Shown: piece after piece, positions 49,058 to 59,881 of the stretch
Layout of the letters: each line of letters begins with the position of its first letter
How positions within the stretch are numbered: position 1 is the first letter of the stretch
DNA from: Tulasnella sp. 424
Lineage: Eukaryota > Basidiomycota > Agaricomycetes > Cantharellales > Tulasnellaceae
Assembly: GCA_019633425.1 (NCBI GenBank)
Contig: WSUB01000006.1
Location: forward strand, 1-64,000
DNA: 64,000 nt
Direction: 5' to 3'
Made by a program: the position numbers and the translations under genes
The notes under the pieces: generated by a model
Database searches by the model: none
Seen by the model: only the letters and a program-made list of their open reading frames with translations
Told to the model about the DNA's origin: nothing

Positions 49058-49258
49058 CATGCGAGGAGTGGGCGATCGCAAAGGACAAGGGTAAAGCTCA
49101 ACCGTCCGGAGCTTCCCCCTTGATCTACCCTTTGGACTCGAACCGACTCACTGACGATTATCTGACCATAACAGTGACCTTCGCCGATGTGCTTTGCGAA
49201 ATCTTGGAAGCTCTCCCTCCTCGTTCAGGTCTATGAACAACGAGTTAATAAAACGGAC
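49058..49258 (+). pseudogene. BTB/POZ-type gene copy G, 3' fragment only
   Basis: The fragment starts at sequence matching DWAIAKEKGKAQP (about 49065-49100) and continues through the intron (49106-49171) into the last exon (LCEILEALPPRS near 49190-49228). Everything upstream is missing. Confidence 0.6.
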
Positions 49259-51125
49259 ATTGAAGTGTGTGTGTACTATTTCCTGTTTATCGGTCTTCCC
49301 CACTTTGTAGGTACGATATGTCGGCTGGTTCGAATACGTACGTTGTCGTACATACCAGTTCGCAGCCTCTATGTTATCTTATGTTTTTTTGTTTGCAACT
49401 TGACAACCCTACCGGTCTTGGCGTACCCTCGTCGATAGCAGGCACTCACCCAGCAAACGTGGTATTAGATTGTTTTCTTCCTTGGAATCCGTTTCTTGCT
49501 TGAAACGAGTCGTAGGGTGGCTGGGGTTGCTTTGCAAAGCGCCCGCGTCCACGCTCATGTTAGGGTGAGGGTACCTATAGAGCACCCGTGTATTGTGCGG
49601 TGCCAGCCCTTTCCGATGGACGATCTCTGCGTGGTATCCCATTGTGTACGCCGCTTGCAGTAAGTAAATCGGGACACAATGCTTAATCTCACTTCAGATT
49701 ATTCAGGGAAAACTAAAACTTGGAAGTATTAATTGAAGACTCTTGGTTCCTTTGATTCTTGGCATTTGGTGGTTGGAGGCCTCCCACTCCCCTTGCAGTC
49801 TGAATTTGGGCGTTGGACTCGATGACACTCCCTTAACACCGCCAAATCCGCCGTACCCCCGACACCCGTCGCTCATCAAATGTAACACAAGCGCACCCGT
49901 AAAACGAGCTATCTAACATCCTCTACGTGCATGCAAAAATAGTTGGACGGATGATGAGGTAGGATGGAGGTCGAAAATCGTTGACCCAGGTTTGGGTGAA
50001 TCTGAAAGCTACAGCTTGCCACCCATCGTCACGAGGCAAGTCATTAGGGAAAACGCCCCAGGCAGGCAAGTGCCGGGGTGTCGAGTGTCCAGGAAACCCT
50101 ACGGAAGTCGTCCATTAGATGCTAAAGTAATTATAAATTGGTGTAAATTAGACAAAGGCGGCGAGGCACCGCGGCAAAGCTTACTCCGATGTGATGGATT
50201 GTTTTTGACTGGGAATTCGGAATGGAATCGTAACATCCTCGCCTCTCGACTCCTCTCCCATTGACGGGCAAGGCAGCGAGCTCTAGATGGAAAACTCCAG
50301 GTAATTTCTTCTACGGATAATGACCGTCAGAAATCATCCGGTCATCCTAGTTTATGGCAGGAAACTGGCGCAGAGACCTAAGACGTTTTGGGTTTAAATC
50401 AAGCTCAATGAATCGACCTTTAAAATTCGCCAATCCTGAGTTCGTACTGGGAGGAACCGATGACGCTTCATACCCAGTCCTTCGCTACTAGTGGGGGACT
50501 CCGAGCTAAACTCAAGCCCAGATACGATACTCGTCGTCCTCGCTGCTCCTTCGGGACAAGCCCCGAGATTCAGGGTGTTTGAAGAGCCCCGAGTAGTGAC
50601 TTACTCCTACATACTCCTGTAATATTGGCTCTCGACGACCATCATAGGCACGTCTTTGAATTCAGAATCGGAAAAGTGCACCTGGCAGAAGGCCTATGCC
50701 ACGTGCACCACTTAGCCGACGGCTACTCTGATACTGCATTTGGGAACTTTGACCCTTGGGGTTGATAATTCTCAAAATGGGATGGAATGTCCACTCTTTC
50801 CCCTGGATGTACGGGAATCATGGGTGCCATGGTGAGGAATCGACATGACGAGAAGGCATGGATGATCACTTTACCTGTTTTCGGGACGATAATACGTTCA
50901 TGTCGAAAGAAGTAACCGAGTGAGGTCAATGTAGTCCTGTACGGTCGTTAGGCATAGTATGTAGGTATAAAGAAAAATCACATGTGTACACGGCAACAGT
51001 AACCTATGTGTACGCTATGGGTACTTGTCTAGCGGAAGCAATAAAGGGTAGTGCTATTGTTGCTAAATCAAATCCGCCAGCCCGCATTGTACTCGACTCT
51101 CAGAGCTCCCGAGCTCTGCGGCCTA
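49259..51125. other. Spacer of unit G
   Basis: BTB 3' region, then spacer blocks (49700-50660) and the type ii upstream block with TTCGGGACGATAATACG near 50880. The stretch 50940-51060 is unique. No gene is seen. Confidence 0.4.
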
Positions 51126-51132
51126 GTTAAGG

Positions 51133-51140
51133 CTTATAAG
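51133..51140 (+). promoter_or_regulatory. Weak TATA-like box of TMX7
   Basis: CTTATAAG lies about 115 bp upstream of the TMX7 ATG. The surrounding promoter block is eroded compared with the other units. Confidence 0.4.
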
Positions 51141-51252
51141 AGGTACCTGAGGCCGCCGAGTCGTACCAACCCCCCAAACCCAGGTACGAGCTCGCGATCT
51201 TCACTATCTCCAAACTACTCACAAACTTGCTCCCAGAGCTGCCACCTCCGCA

Positions 51253-53602
51253 ATGAATCCGTCTATGGAGAATAAAGAGAATAAGATCTTCCGCTACTTG
51301 AGAGAGTTGCCAGGAAAGTTGACTATCAAGATGCGAGGGGAATTTGCGGATGACGAAGAGAGACGGTGGGTTGCCCAGCAGCGTGCAGGGGCCGATCGAT
51401 CTAATGTGCAACTTTCAACGTATAGGCGCTACAATAAGACACTAAGAAGAAGGCGCACCCGTGTAATTTGCTTCAAGATTTTTGCCAACATCCTATTTCT
51501 CTTCGCTTGGTCATTTGTGACTTTAAGTGACTACACTTATTGGTCGACTACACTCTTAGGCGAGTAGAGTTGCACTAATCTTTTACGGATAGCTGACAAG
51601 TACCTGGGCTCGTAGGTAGTACCCTTCGGGCTGATCTTTCTGTATATGCGGGGATCTCCAGTTGTCTCCCTCTCTTGTAGGCCGTACGCTGCGAACCGAT
51701 ACACCAGGCCCAACTGACCGTTCCCGTCTAGCTGCTTCCTCGGCCTACTTAGAGAACGAGTTCCCGTTTCCCAAGTTTGGTTTGAAGCTGTTTGGTTGCT
51801 TGGGGTGTCGGGATTTGACAGCTGTAAGTCGGCGACTGCTGCCGGCTTTAACAGAACTAACCGACCTCGTAAGCGTAGATCTCATCTTCAAACAGACACA
51901 ATCTTGGCCACCATTCACACAATGGTCCCAGATTTACTTCGATGATCCTTATCTTACCGTCAGCGTGGTCTTGTACGGTTTAACAGCAGCAGGGCTAGGC
52001 ATTGACCTCCTCCTATCGCTCCTCTGGTCCGGATTTTTATGCGCAACTGCTGCCCTCAATCACAAAAAGCATCCGGGGATATGGTTTTCACATGCTCAAA
52101 AATTTCCATGGCTCTCAGACCAAGGATCAACCAGCAGTATTCCTCGGCCCCGGTCGGGCCAGCTCATCCTAGGGGCCGCCAGCGAGCCACCAGCTACTAA
52201 ATCTATCCCGGAAGGCATCACATATTGGCTCATGAACTCAACAATGTTTCGACGAATTGGAACAGAGCCCCTCTCCCACAGTCTACTCAGAGGAGGGATG
52301 GCTGTGATCTTTTGGGCTATACTTCTTGCTTGCGGTATTTTCAACTGCGCGATCAACCCTCTACGTCAATTCACTCTCCCACAGGGCCTTCCAACAAGGT
52401 ATCTAACAAAGGATAGTCGGCCTACGAGCACGTTTGGTTTTATCTCTGGATTTATCGTGCGTGTAACGGTCGCTGCAGACGATGGGAGCTAACTAGCCCC
52501 TTCACTTTGTTGTTCAGGTCCTGGATGTTGTCCCAATGGCGCAGTTCCCGTCGTTACGAAGTCGATTCAGGGATACCATGGGAAATGTGTGACTCTATAA
52601 GCAGTGGGATCCAGGCGAGCTTTACATACCCCTCAACAGGCCAAGGTGAAGTCGGTTCGATGGTTTGCCTCCTAGCAACTGCTCACGCCAAGGGATTCGA
52701 ACTAGTGACTACTTGTAAAGTGGAGTGCTATACATACCCTTTCCCGATTCAGTCTCCGGATCTCCTGCAGATTGAAGCAGAGTGGGATTGTGGTTCTATT
52801 TGGGGTAGGTCACTTCCGCATTTAAGGGGAAAGTCCACTGGATGACTAACACCCCACACGCACAAGACGTTTCCGGATTTCGAACTTCAGAATCTGTACC
52901 AGATATCAGGCCTTATGTCTCCGTCGTTTCCGGACGTCTTTGTTTCATATCCCATTCGTAAGCGTCTGGCCTAGGGCCGTCTACTTTGCCAATCCTCGCA
53001 TTCTAACCCCTGGCTTCTAGTTTCGCTTCCCCCAGGAGATCCTTCTACAGATCCCCAGCTTACGACGTTCAACTTTTATCCTGGGTTTGGGGCATACAAC
53101 GATGAATTATACGAGGAGTATTTGGAACACACTGTCATTTCGGGAGTGTCGAAGACTGGTAGGTGATCATGGCGAGACGTTCAGAGATATCACCTAAAGT
53201 TCCGACATTTAAAACACAGGTGGTATCTACAGTGCCTTTGAAGTCCTCTATATTCTGCTTTTTGGTCGGTCGCTCTTGGCGGCAGTGTTCGGTAAGCTAT
53301 CGGATCTCTTAAGAACAAAGCTGACTGTCGGTATTTTGAAAGGGAGCAAACCTATTTCCCCCTTCGGAGCATTGGCGTCCGTGGTACAAAGAGACTCGTT
53401 CCGCAAAGGGCTGTGGGATAAATATCCCGGTATCGTTGGCAATGATCCTAAGTTGAAAGCCGAGGCAACTTGCGAATTCCTTCATGATTACATCTTGAAC
53501 CTCAAGCCCCTTGAGGCCCCCCCAAAGCCCGACGAATATTCCCACCAAACAAAGGAGAGCGATATCGAATCGACTGAGAAAACACCGGTATGCTACATCT
53601 AA
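51253..53602 (+). pseudogene. TMX7: damaged six-pass membrane protein copy
   Basis: Exons 1-5 are open and keep segments 1-5; the single heptad is LRELPGK. The donor after exon 2 is GC (GCGAGT) instead of GT. In exon 6 two bases are missing near 52553, which shifts the frame. Exon 7 is cut after PYVSVVS: about 270 bp of outer-domain core and the following intron are deleted, joining exon 7 to exon 8 near 52928 at a short TCCG homology. The exons after that (segment 6 as DVLYILLFGRS-like, tail ending ESTEKTPVCYI) remain open. A working full-length protein is not possible. Confidence 0.65.
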
Positions 53603-53929
53603 CGCTAAATGATCGCTTACGCTAATGCAACTATGGTTCACACAGCCTAATCTTCCCTATATCCGTAAAAATGCTACGGGAAGCTCGGATAAGATTGTAT
53701 AGGATACCTCAGAACTTTAATTAGGTCTGGATCTAAACATCGGGGGGGCTTCATTCGGAGAATCATACCTTAAACAGCTCTAATTTTATTCACGTTTCTT
53801 CTCTATGTTTGTTTACGATATTGGGAATTTACTTGGTCAATCGGGGCATTTCGTTGAATTGCGAGGGGCCGAAACGTTATTCCCTCTCTTGACAGCGCCA
53901 GCCAACAACGCCCTGCCTTCGTTATTCCT

Positions 53930-54900
53930 TATAAACCCTGATAGATTTTACACATTGAAGCCGTGGGGGATGTGAGGCGAGTGGGAGTACGGTGGCGCTT
54001 CAACTTAAATACGGGGATTCTAGAGATTGCTGATCATTTCAATTTTCCTGATCTTCAAGACTTTCGCATTCGAAAGGTTATGCCGGATATGAGAACACAT
54101 ATATCTATTATCTGGGATTGTTTCGCTGAACCGAGAAGAACAGTTCTGAACTTAGAATTGATGGCGGTCCATGCCCTCCATGACAAAAGGTAGTTTGCTA
54201 GTGTATTCAGAATACGTTCCAACACATCTTCTGGGTGCCAACACATGGAGGCACATTTAAAGCTGCGGCGTGGCAAACTGTACAACCCGATATCAGTCGG
54301 TGGAGGGTTTACCGGGCCAACGGATCGCAATGCGAGGCGCGCGTCCACCCGGCCGAAAATCCCAAAAGTCCGGTTTACCGCCACCACATTTGAAATTATG
54401 ACATCCATCTTCACCAAATTGGTTATAAGACGCGTCTTGCGGTAATTAGGAACGGTGACGCTTACAGTCTCGGCCGCCGCTTCGAAGGACCGATGGACGA
54501 GCTAAAGGAGCTTTTAGGCATCATTAACCGACGTGATTTCAGTGGATGTAATGAATATATTGCCCCCCAAATTGGCTCAGAACGACGCCAGCTCTAGGAT
54601 ATGACGGCAGCGAACGCGAGAGCCACGGCCCTAACGCCAGGGAAACCTGCGTTTGGCGGATTGTACATGCATTAATGGACGATCCGGGCCGTTCCGGTCA
54701 GAGATGGCGCTGCCAATTGGCTGTATTGGGTAGGACGTCGGAGTTAGCGTTTCCGACGGCGTTAGGGTGTGGCCTAATTATTCCACAAGACGATACGGAC
54801 CCGTTGTCGCCAACGCCGTCACTAGCGTATGGAAAGCTCTATCGACAACCATGACGTCACGCGTCGGTCGAGCGTTCTGATGCCTAGCGGCGCGAGCCGA
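53930..54900 (+). pseudogene. Relict TMX-like outer domain and second block, unit G
   Basis: This is the clearest relict. An open frame at 53963-54193 reads MPDMRTHISIIWDCFAEPRR and then TVLNLELMAVHAL. It aligns with MPDIRPYVSVVWNSSAYP and VLNAGVST of the TMX outer domain. The next piece (54245-54330) matches the GVTFNFTAGQT region. The second relict block (54440-54860) closes the array. Confidence 0.5.
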
Positions 54901-55221
54901 AGCATCTACTCAGCCATGTATGCTCGCACTTCCCGCCGAGTGTCTGCTCTCATAGATCCCGGGATAGACTGGTCGGCTGAGAAATAGGTCGTTAAAATCC
55001 TCCATTAGAATGCATGATATTTTGGGGGTGGTCGGCGTAATATACTGTGGTCTCTCATAGTAAGGGGGCCTCCACAAACAGCCCCACCAATCATCCAAGT
55101 CAGAGGCGGGGTTCCATGGGCTAAGGGAATAATCCAAAACAACCTACATTGTCAGTTTCTTGGTCATGCAGGTCTTTCAACGTTACTTGTGTTAGGATTT
55201 TTCGTATGCAAGAAACCGCAA
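54901..55221. other. Unassigned stretch right of the array
   Basis: No supported gene, repeat or RNA is seen; open frames on both strands are short and lack convincing starts. Confidence 0.3.
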
Positions 55222-55710
55222 TACCTTTACTGGGGAGTTCACCTTGCGCTTTGTTTTCCCGGCGGGTTCTCCCGACTTCTAGCATAAACCTCCCGTTGTT
55301 TGCAGTTCTTTTCGTTGGGCGACACTTATAATCATTCGGTAAACAGCTCCGGCAGCAACCCCTTGTTCCCAGTCCTCTCGGTGGGTTCTACCGGCCTCTG
55401 ACCGAAACCTTGTGGTGCTTGCGGTTCCTTTTGTCGGGCGTCCCTTGCGACCTTTCCATAAACAGCTCTGGCAGCAACGCCTTGTTTCAATTCTTCTCGG
55501 TAGGTGTTACCGGCCTCTGACCGAAAACCTGTGGTGCCTGCGGTTCCTTTTGTCGGGCGGACAGTGCAGCCATTCGGTAAACAGCTCCGGCAGCAACACC
55601 TTGTCCACAAGCCTCCTGGTGGGCTTTGCCGGCGTCTGATCTAAACCTACTGGTGCCTGCGGTTCGTTTTGTCGTGCGGCACTTGCAACCGTTCGGTAAA
55701 CAGCTCCGGG
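55222..55710. repeat. 119-bp tandem repeat, about four copies
   Basis: The anchor AAACAGCTC recurs at 55341, 55460, 55579 and 55698, exactly 119 bp apart each time. The copies between these anchors share TTGTCGGGCG and GTGCCTGCGGTTCCTTTTG-like blocks. A more degenerate copy precedes them (55222-55340), and the last copy is cut after about a dozen bases. Because 119 is not a multiple of three, the repeat is unlikely to be coding; frames in it are by-products. Confidence 0.8.
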
Positions 55711-56423
55711 CTGTCCCAAATCCTCACAGGACGATCTTCCACTCCCTTTCCACCAAGTTTATTGCCCTTTCTGCTGCCTCCGAATATCTGGGTGTAATTT
55801 AAATTTATAATTTGTAATAGGCTCCGAGACCTCGGTCTCTTATAGCCAAGTGAGCCCCTGCTGCCATTCGGGACCGTTTACTGAGCGACACACACCCGGA
55901 GTTCTTACAGAGACTGCTGTGGTGGTCGTTTTCTCACTCAGGTTTGAATTGCTCCACTGCTTCAGGCTAATCGGCATAGAGAGCAACCCAGAAAGACTGT
56001 TGCTACGAGCGGTTGGGCGCCCGGATGCATTTGTCGGCAGGTTGCACCGACGTATGTGTAGGCTTCGTGGACCCATTGTTGGAGTAAATCCAGAGTATGG
56101 CGTGATATACCACTGGCCTCGAGTCTTGCATTAATCTTAGAATCGGGTCTCGCGGCCGGTTCGGAAGCATGCCCCCATGAAACTGGTCCGGATCCGTTAT
56201 AAGAGCGCCAACATACCAGCAGACGAAGGGTAAATGGTTGATAGGAAACCTGTCCATTCACGATCTCATCTATGTAGATTCTCTAATGGTTACGTCAAAT
56301 CTCCAAAGTGGACGAGACGGGACGGACAGCAATCCCGTCAAGTTTTACCCGGCAGATGCGTCTGTCTAGCTCGTGATCAAGGGATGGCCTGTCTCTCTTC
56401 GCTCTGGGTTAGGGAAAGATATA
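55711..56423. other. Unassigned stretch with weak minus-strand frames
   Basis: Minus-strand frames at 55840-56076 and 55962-56261 (one containing KINARLEASGISRHTLDLLQ) have some protein-like character, but neither start, splice pattern nor family can be supported. Confidence 0.2.
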
Positions 56424-56790
56424 TTATAGGACGACTGCCCATTTGAGACTCAGGTCGCTCATGCTGACAGATTGCCGGTCAATCGATATCTGTCTCTTAG
56501 TGCCATACACGGTCCTCCGAACAAACTCGAATTCGACTAACCTGCCGAACCCACTTTCCCGGATCTCCCCTGAAAAGCCGGAACACCATACCGGTGACCA
56601 CCATGTTCTGTTGCTTAATCAGAGAGCCGTCACGCAAGTCCGCTGCCGTCAGTGAGGCGAAAAGCATTAATTCGACATCAAGGACTTCCGCGAATAAGGA
56701 GCCCACATGCTTCGAAAAAGGGGAATAGGTGCATTCCTCCAGAGGCAGTATTGATCCTCTTGGGCAGGCCGTCGCATTGGCTTAACGTAG
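56424..56790 (-). pseudogene. Possible minus-strand gene remnant
   Basis: Read on the minus strand, the stretch contains SPFSKHVGSLFAEVLDVELM followed by LFASLTAADLRDGSLIKQQN. A segment in another frame (ESGFGRLVEFEFVRRTVYG, then SVSMSDLSLKWAVVL and stop at 56424) could be joined to it by a short intron. No start and no family are recognised. It lies 290 bp downstream of the DUF6535 gene on the same strand and may be a lost exon, a neighbour or a relict. Confidence 0.25.
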
Positions 56791-57078
56791 AAAGGGGCGA
56801 TTTCAGTGTAGCACAACTGGATGGCGTTCGTCTCTGAGTGAAACCCACGCAGTTGATACCGACGACCTAGTATAGCTCGCTGAACTTCACAAAGTAGTAA
56901 ACAAATCCATACCAAAATTACATAGAGACAGCATGACCATGAACGATGCGGTTGGATTCATACAATGGGTAGATCAGGCTCCGAGGTTGCTGGGAGCGAG
57001 TGCGGAAAGGGATTGGGAATCAAACTTGAGAATATCGGGCCAACGACATCACGAGCCGCCTCCATTTGGGTCGGGTAT

Positions 57079-59881
57079 TTAAGGTCGTAGATCATTAGGA
57101 GAGTCGACTATGGAAACAATCGCCGCGCTTTGGAAGAATTCATTCTTTTGATTAGTGGAAATCTTGAATTAAAAGATATATGATTCACTGACCTGTCGTC
57201 AAGTATCACTGAAGCTGCACCATCATGAACCCCAAATTTCGAAATGACCCCCTCAAACGCATGCCTTGCGTCGGCATAATCTTGATCCATGGCGAGGGAG
57301 GTTCGGAAGTTTTGAATCTGCGCATCCCGAATTCTCTGCATAAACTCTTCGGCACGTGCATTCTCTCTCTTGTTAACAGGCCCTTCAAGACCCATGATGT
57401 ATTCCATGTAAGCCGTTGCCGTAATAAGCGTAAGTCTGTGCCTCCACAGTACACCTTTCAAAGCCCTACACCACACAACACATCAGCTTCAGCATACAAC
57501 CGCGGCAGGGCGAACCATCGTACTTAATTTCCCCGTCTCTGTGGCCCATACAATCCATCATCACTTTGAAAAACCTTTCCCTAAGCTCTGCATGTTTTCG
57601 ATAAATTTCATCATTTTTTGAGGATCGAATTGACTTCTCGATGGTGCAGATGAGGTGTTTCCCAGCGGAGAGTGCGTTCTCCCCCAATTTGACGAAGGCA
57701 GGCTTTCCGTGGTCATTCTTCGCAAACAGCCTCCAGGTAAATATGAATAGAGCTGTATTGGTTTCGAGGTTTTTGCCTGTGCTGAAAGAATGGCCAATTG
57801 CAGCGGCTAGTTCTTGTGTCGGCTCAGACCTTGGCAAGACGACAATCGTTAGAGACACATCCGTCGCAGGACCCGTTGGAAAGGAGGACACTTACGAATG
57901 ATAAGCATCTCTTACTCGCAGAAATGCTTCACGACACCAGTTTATCTCGGTCATTCCGTAAGGCTTCTTCTTTCTGGCATCGTGGAACCGGCAGGGGATG
58001 TTGCTAACGCATGCCAACAGTCCAAGACAAGCCCAAGATACTTGGCTGGTACCGAGAGCCTCTCGAAATCTATATCCGTAGAGAATGTCCTGGCTGTGAG
58101 GGAATCCATTGATAGCATACCAAAGTGCGCTGGCGGCCAGTGTGGTGGACGTCAGCTCCACTGGTTGAGCCCCAAGCCGACGCAGTTGCAGACTCATAAA
58201 TAGCCGCAACGAGGCTTCGGCGCTTCTACAGATTTCTCCAGCCACCCGAGAGGCCTCGGCCGACATCTTCGAGGTACTTCGTGGGAGGGACGCGCCTCTG
58301 ATCCCGATGGTCTGTATGAAATCGTCGAAGGAATCGGCTGATAGGGCGACGTGGAATATAGCAGTGCCAAACCCGAGCGTTTCACGAAGTCGTAATGTGA
58401 GAGCTGTGGCAGAATGAACCTTTTTATCAAGGTCCTCGAGGGCTTCGAGGTAGCACTCGCGAAGACCACGGGTTGAAGTCTCGTCAGCACAGACCAGCGC
58501 GAGCAGCTTTGGATCCGAGATGGATCGCAAGTTTAACGCGGCGTGATACAATGCGCTCGGGTCCTCTGAGATCCTTATCACGCGCATGATCGACTCCACC
58601 TGCAGAACCCGCACCTCTTTAGCCTTCTTTCCCCACTGCAACCCTTCAATTAGACCCCAAAATCTTGCGTTTGGGTTCGTCATCGCTTGACGTCTCCTCA
58701 ACATTGTGGTACGCACGAGCGATCTCAATCGTTCCCTTCCCGGGCGGGGTTGACCAGCATCTTGGGAAACCGGGGACGTCTGGACGCTCCGAACCTTGAC
58801 ATCGGTATCGACATTCCCTTTTTCTTCGTCGTATCGGCTGCAGACCTCTCCTACCACTGCGCCGCCATCTCCTTTGCTGGTTTCTAGGTTGCGGAGAGCG
58901 CGTCGGTTACTCATCCACTCCGGCAGCTTGACCTTGAGCATCCGCGTATCACTGGAAATCCCTGATGGGACCCTTGGAATCGTAAATTCGATTGCTGATA
59001 GGCTCCGTGGAATGTCAACTATGATCTCCGAGAGTGCGGTTCTGAATGGGCAGGACCGATCCCAAATGCTCAATCCAAGCATGAGTAGAAATAGGAACAC
59101 GGCGACGAGCAGCGGAAGAAGAACGAAATTTGACAGGGAGCGGCTCATCGTTCTCAAAAGCAGCACGAAGCCGGTTGAGAAAACGCCCAGCGCAACTTGG
59201 ACGAGCAGCGGCAGCCCGAATTCGAGCACGTTATGAAGTCCCCAGCGCTCGGCGCCCATTGATCGCCTCAATTTCTCCCAGCGTTGCGCTTCAATTCCTC
59301 CTCCGTTTCTTATGCCGTAAGACCTGACCCATTCTCTCCCAATGACCGCAAAAAATGCAACAAAAAGTGCCAAAGACATACTGAAGGAAAATAGGCCGTT
59401 GATGGCGAAGGCTTGGAAAGAGGGAGTGAAGGTCATAGACGGGAGGGACGTGGGAGACTTGAAGCCAAGTATGAGTTGTTGAAGAAGGGTACTGATATCA
59501 TCAAGTGGATCTGGCTGCATGAGAACCAGTGTAAGGGCAATGAATGCCGAGTTGACGCTTGCAAATAGACCTGTCTTCACCAGATTGTAAGCACAACGAC
59601 GACGTTCCAACAAGTGGTAGCATACATAGATAAGGGTTGTATCGAGACTGTCTTTCAACCTCTCAACCCTGTACAGCATGAAGAGAGTGATTAAAAATGA
59701 TATCGAAGGAGGGGCGGGGGGACGCTTACATCTTTTTGTCCAATTTCCTTTGAATCTTGTCATAGTGCTTTAAGAATTCTCCATTATCACCGCCGAACTC
59801 TGGAGGAAAGGATGGGATATGCTCCCGGTCGCTGGCTGTGACCAATGGATTCGAAGGTAACTCTGTATGGGTTGCTAGCAT
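57079..59881 (-). CDS. DUF6535 domain membrane protein, 833 aa, 6 exons
   Basis: Exons on the minus strand are 59881-59730, 59668-59626, 59574-57896, 57829-57524, 57465-57193 and 57127-57079, all in phase (834 codons with stop). The ATG at 59881 precedes FPPEFGGDNGEFLKHYDKIQ, the usual lead-in to DUF6535. Four membrane helices follow in the first 250 residues: TGLFASVNSAFIALTLVL; AINGLFSFSMSLALFVAFFA, followed by VIGREWVRSY; LPLLVQVALGVFSTGFVLLL; and PLLVAVFLFLLMLGLSIW. Such proteins are expanded in Agaricomycetes; their role is not known. The long C-terminal part is helical and soluble, rich in Leu and Ser, with no domain I recognise. The 51-nt second intron is in frame and free of stops, so it could also be retained. 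No damage is seen. Confidence 0.85.

Larger units (their letters stand above)
49058..54900 (+). repeat. Tandem array unit G
   Basis: Seventh and last unit: only the 3' tip of a BTB gene (49058-49258), spacer with type ii upstream block (50760-50930), damaged TMX7 (51253-53602) and the longest outer-domain relict (53930-54900). The array ends near 54900. Confidence 0.75.

Noticed and set aside
9746..53602. TMX as a classical seven-helix G-protein-coupled receptor
   Set aside because: Six segments fit better, the large outer domain lies between segments 5 and 6, and no DRY, NPxxY or similar motif is present.
5685..54900. CRISPR-like or bacterial immunity array
   Set aside because: The repeats are kilobase-sized, gene-bearing and intron-rich; the sequence is eukaryotic.
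55332..55720. Repeat protein encoded by the 119-bp repeat on the minus strand
   Set aside because: The period is not a multiple of three, so the frame changes from copy to copy.
57205..57891. Minus-strand frames 57466-57891 and 57108-57476 as separate genes
   Set aside because: They join in phase through GT-AG introns with good branch sites and form exons 4-6 of the DUF6535 gene.
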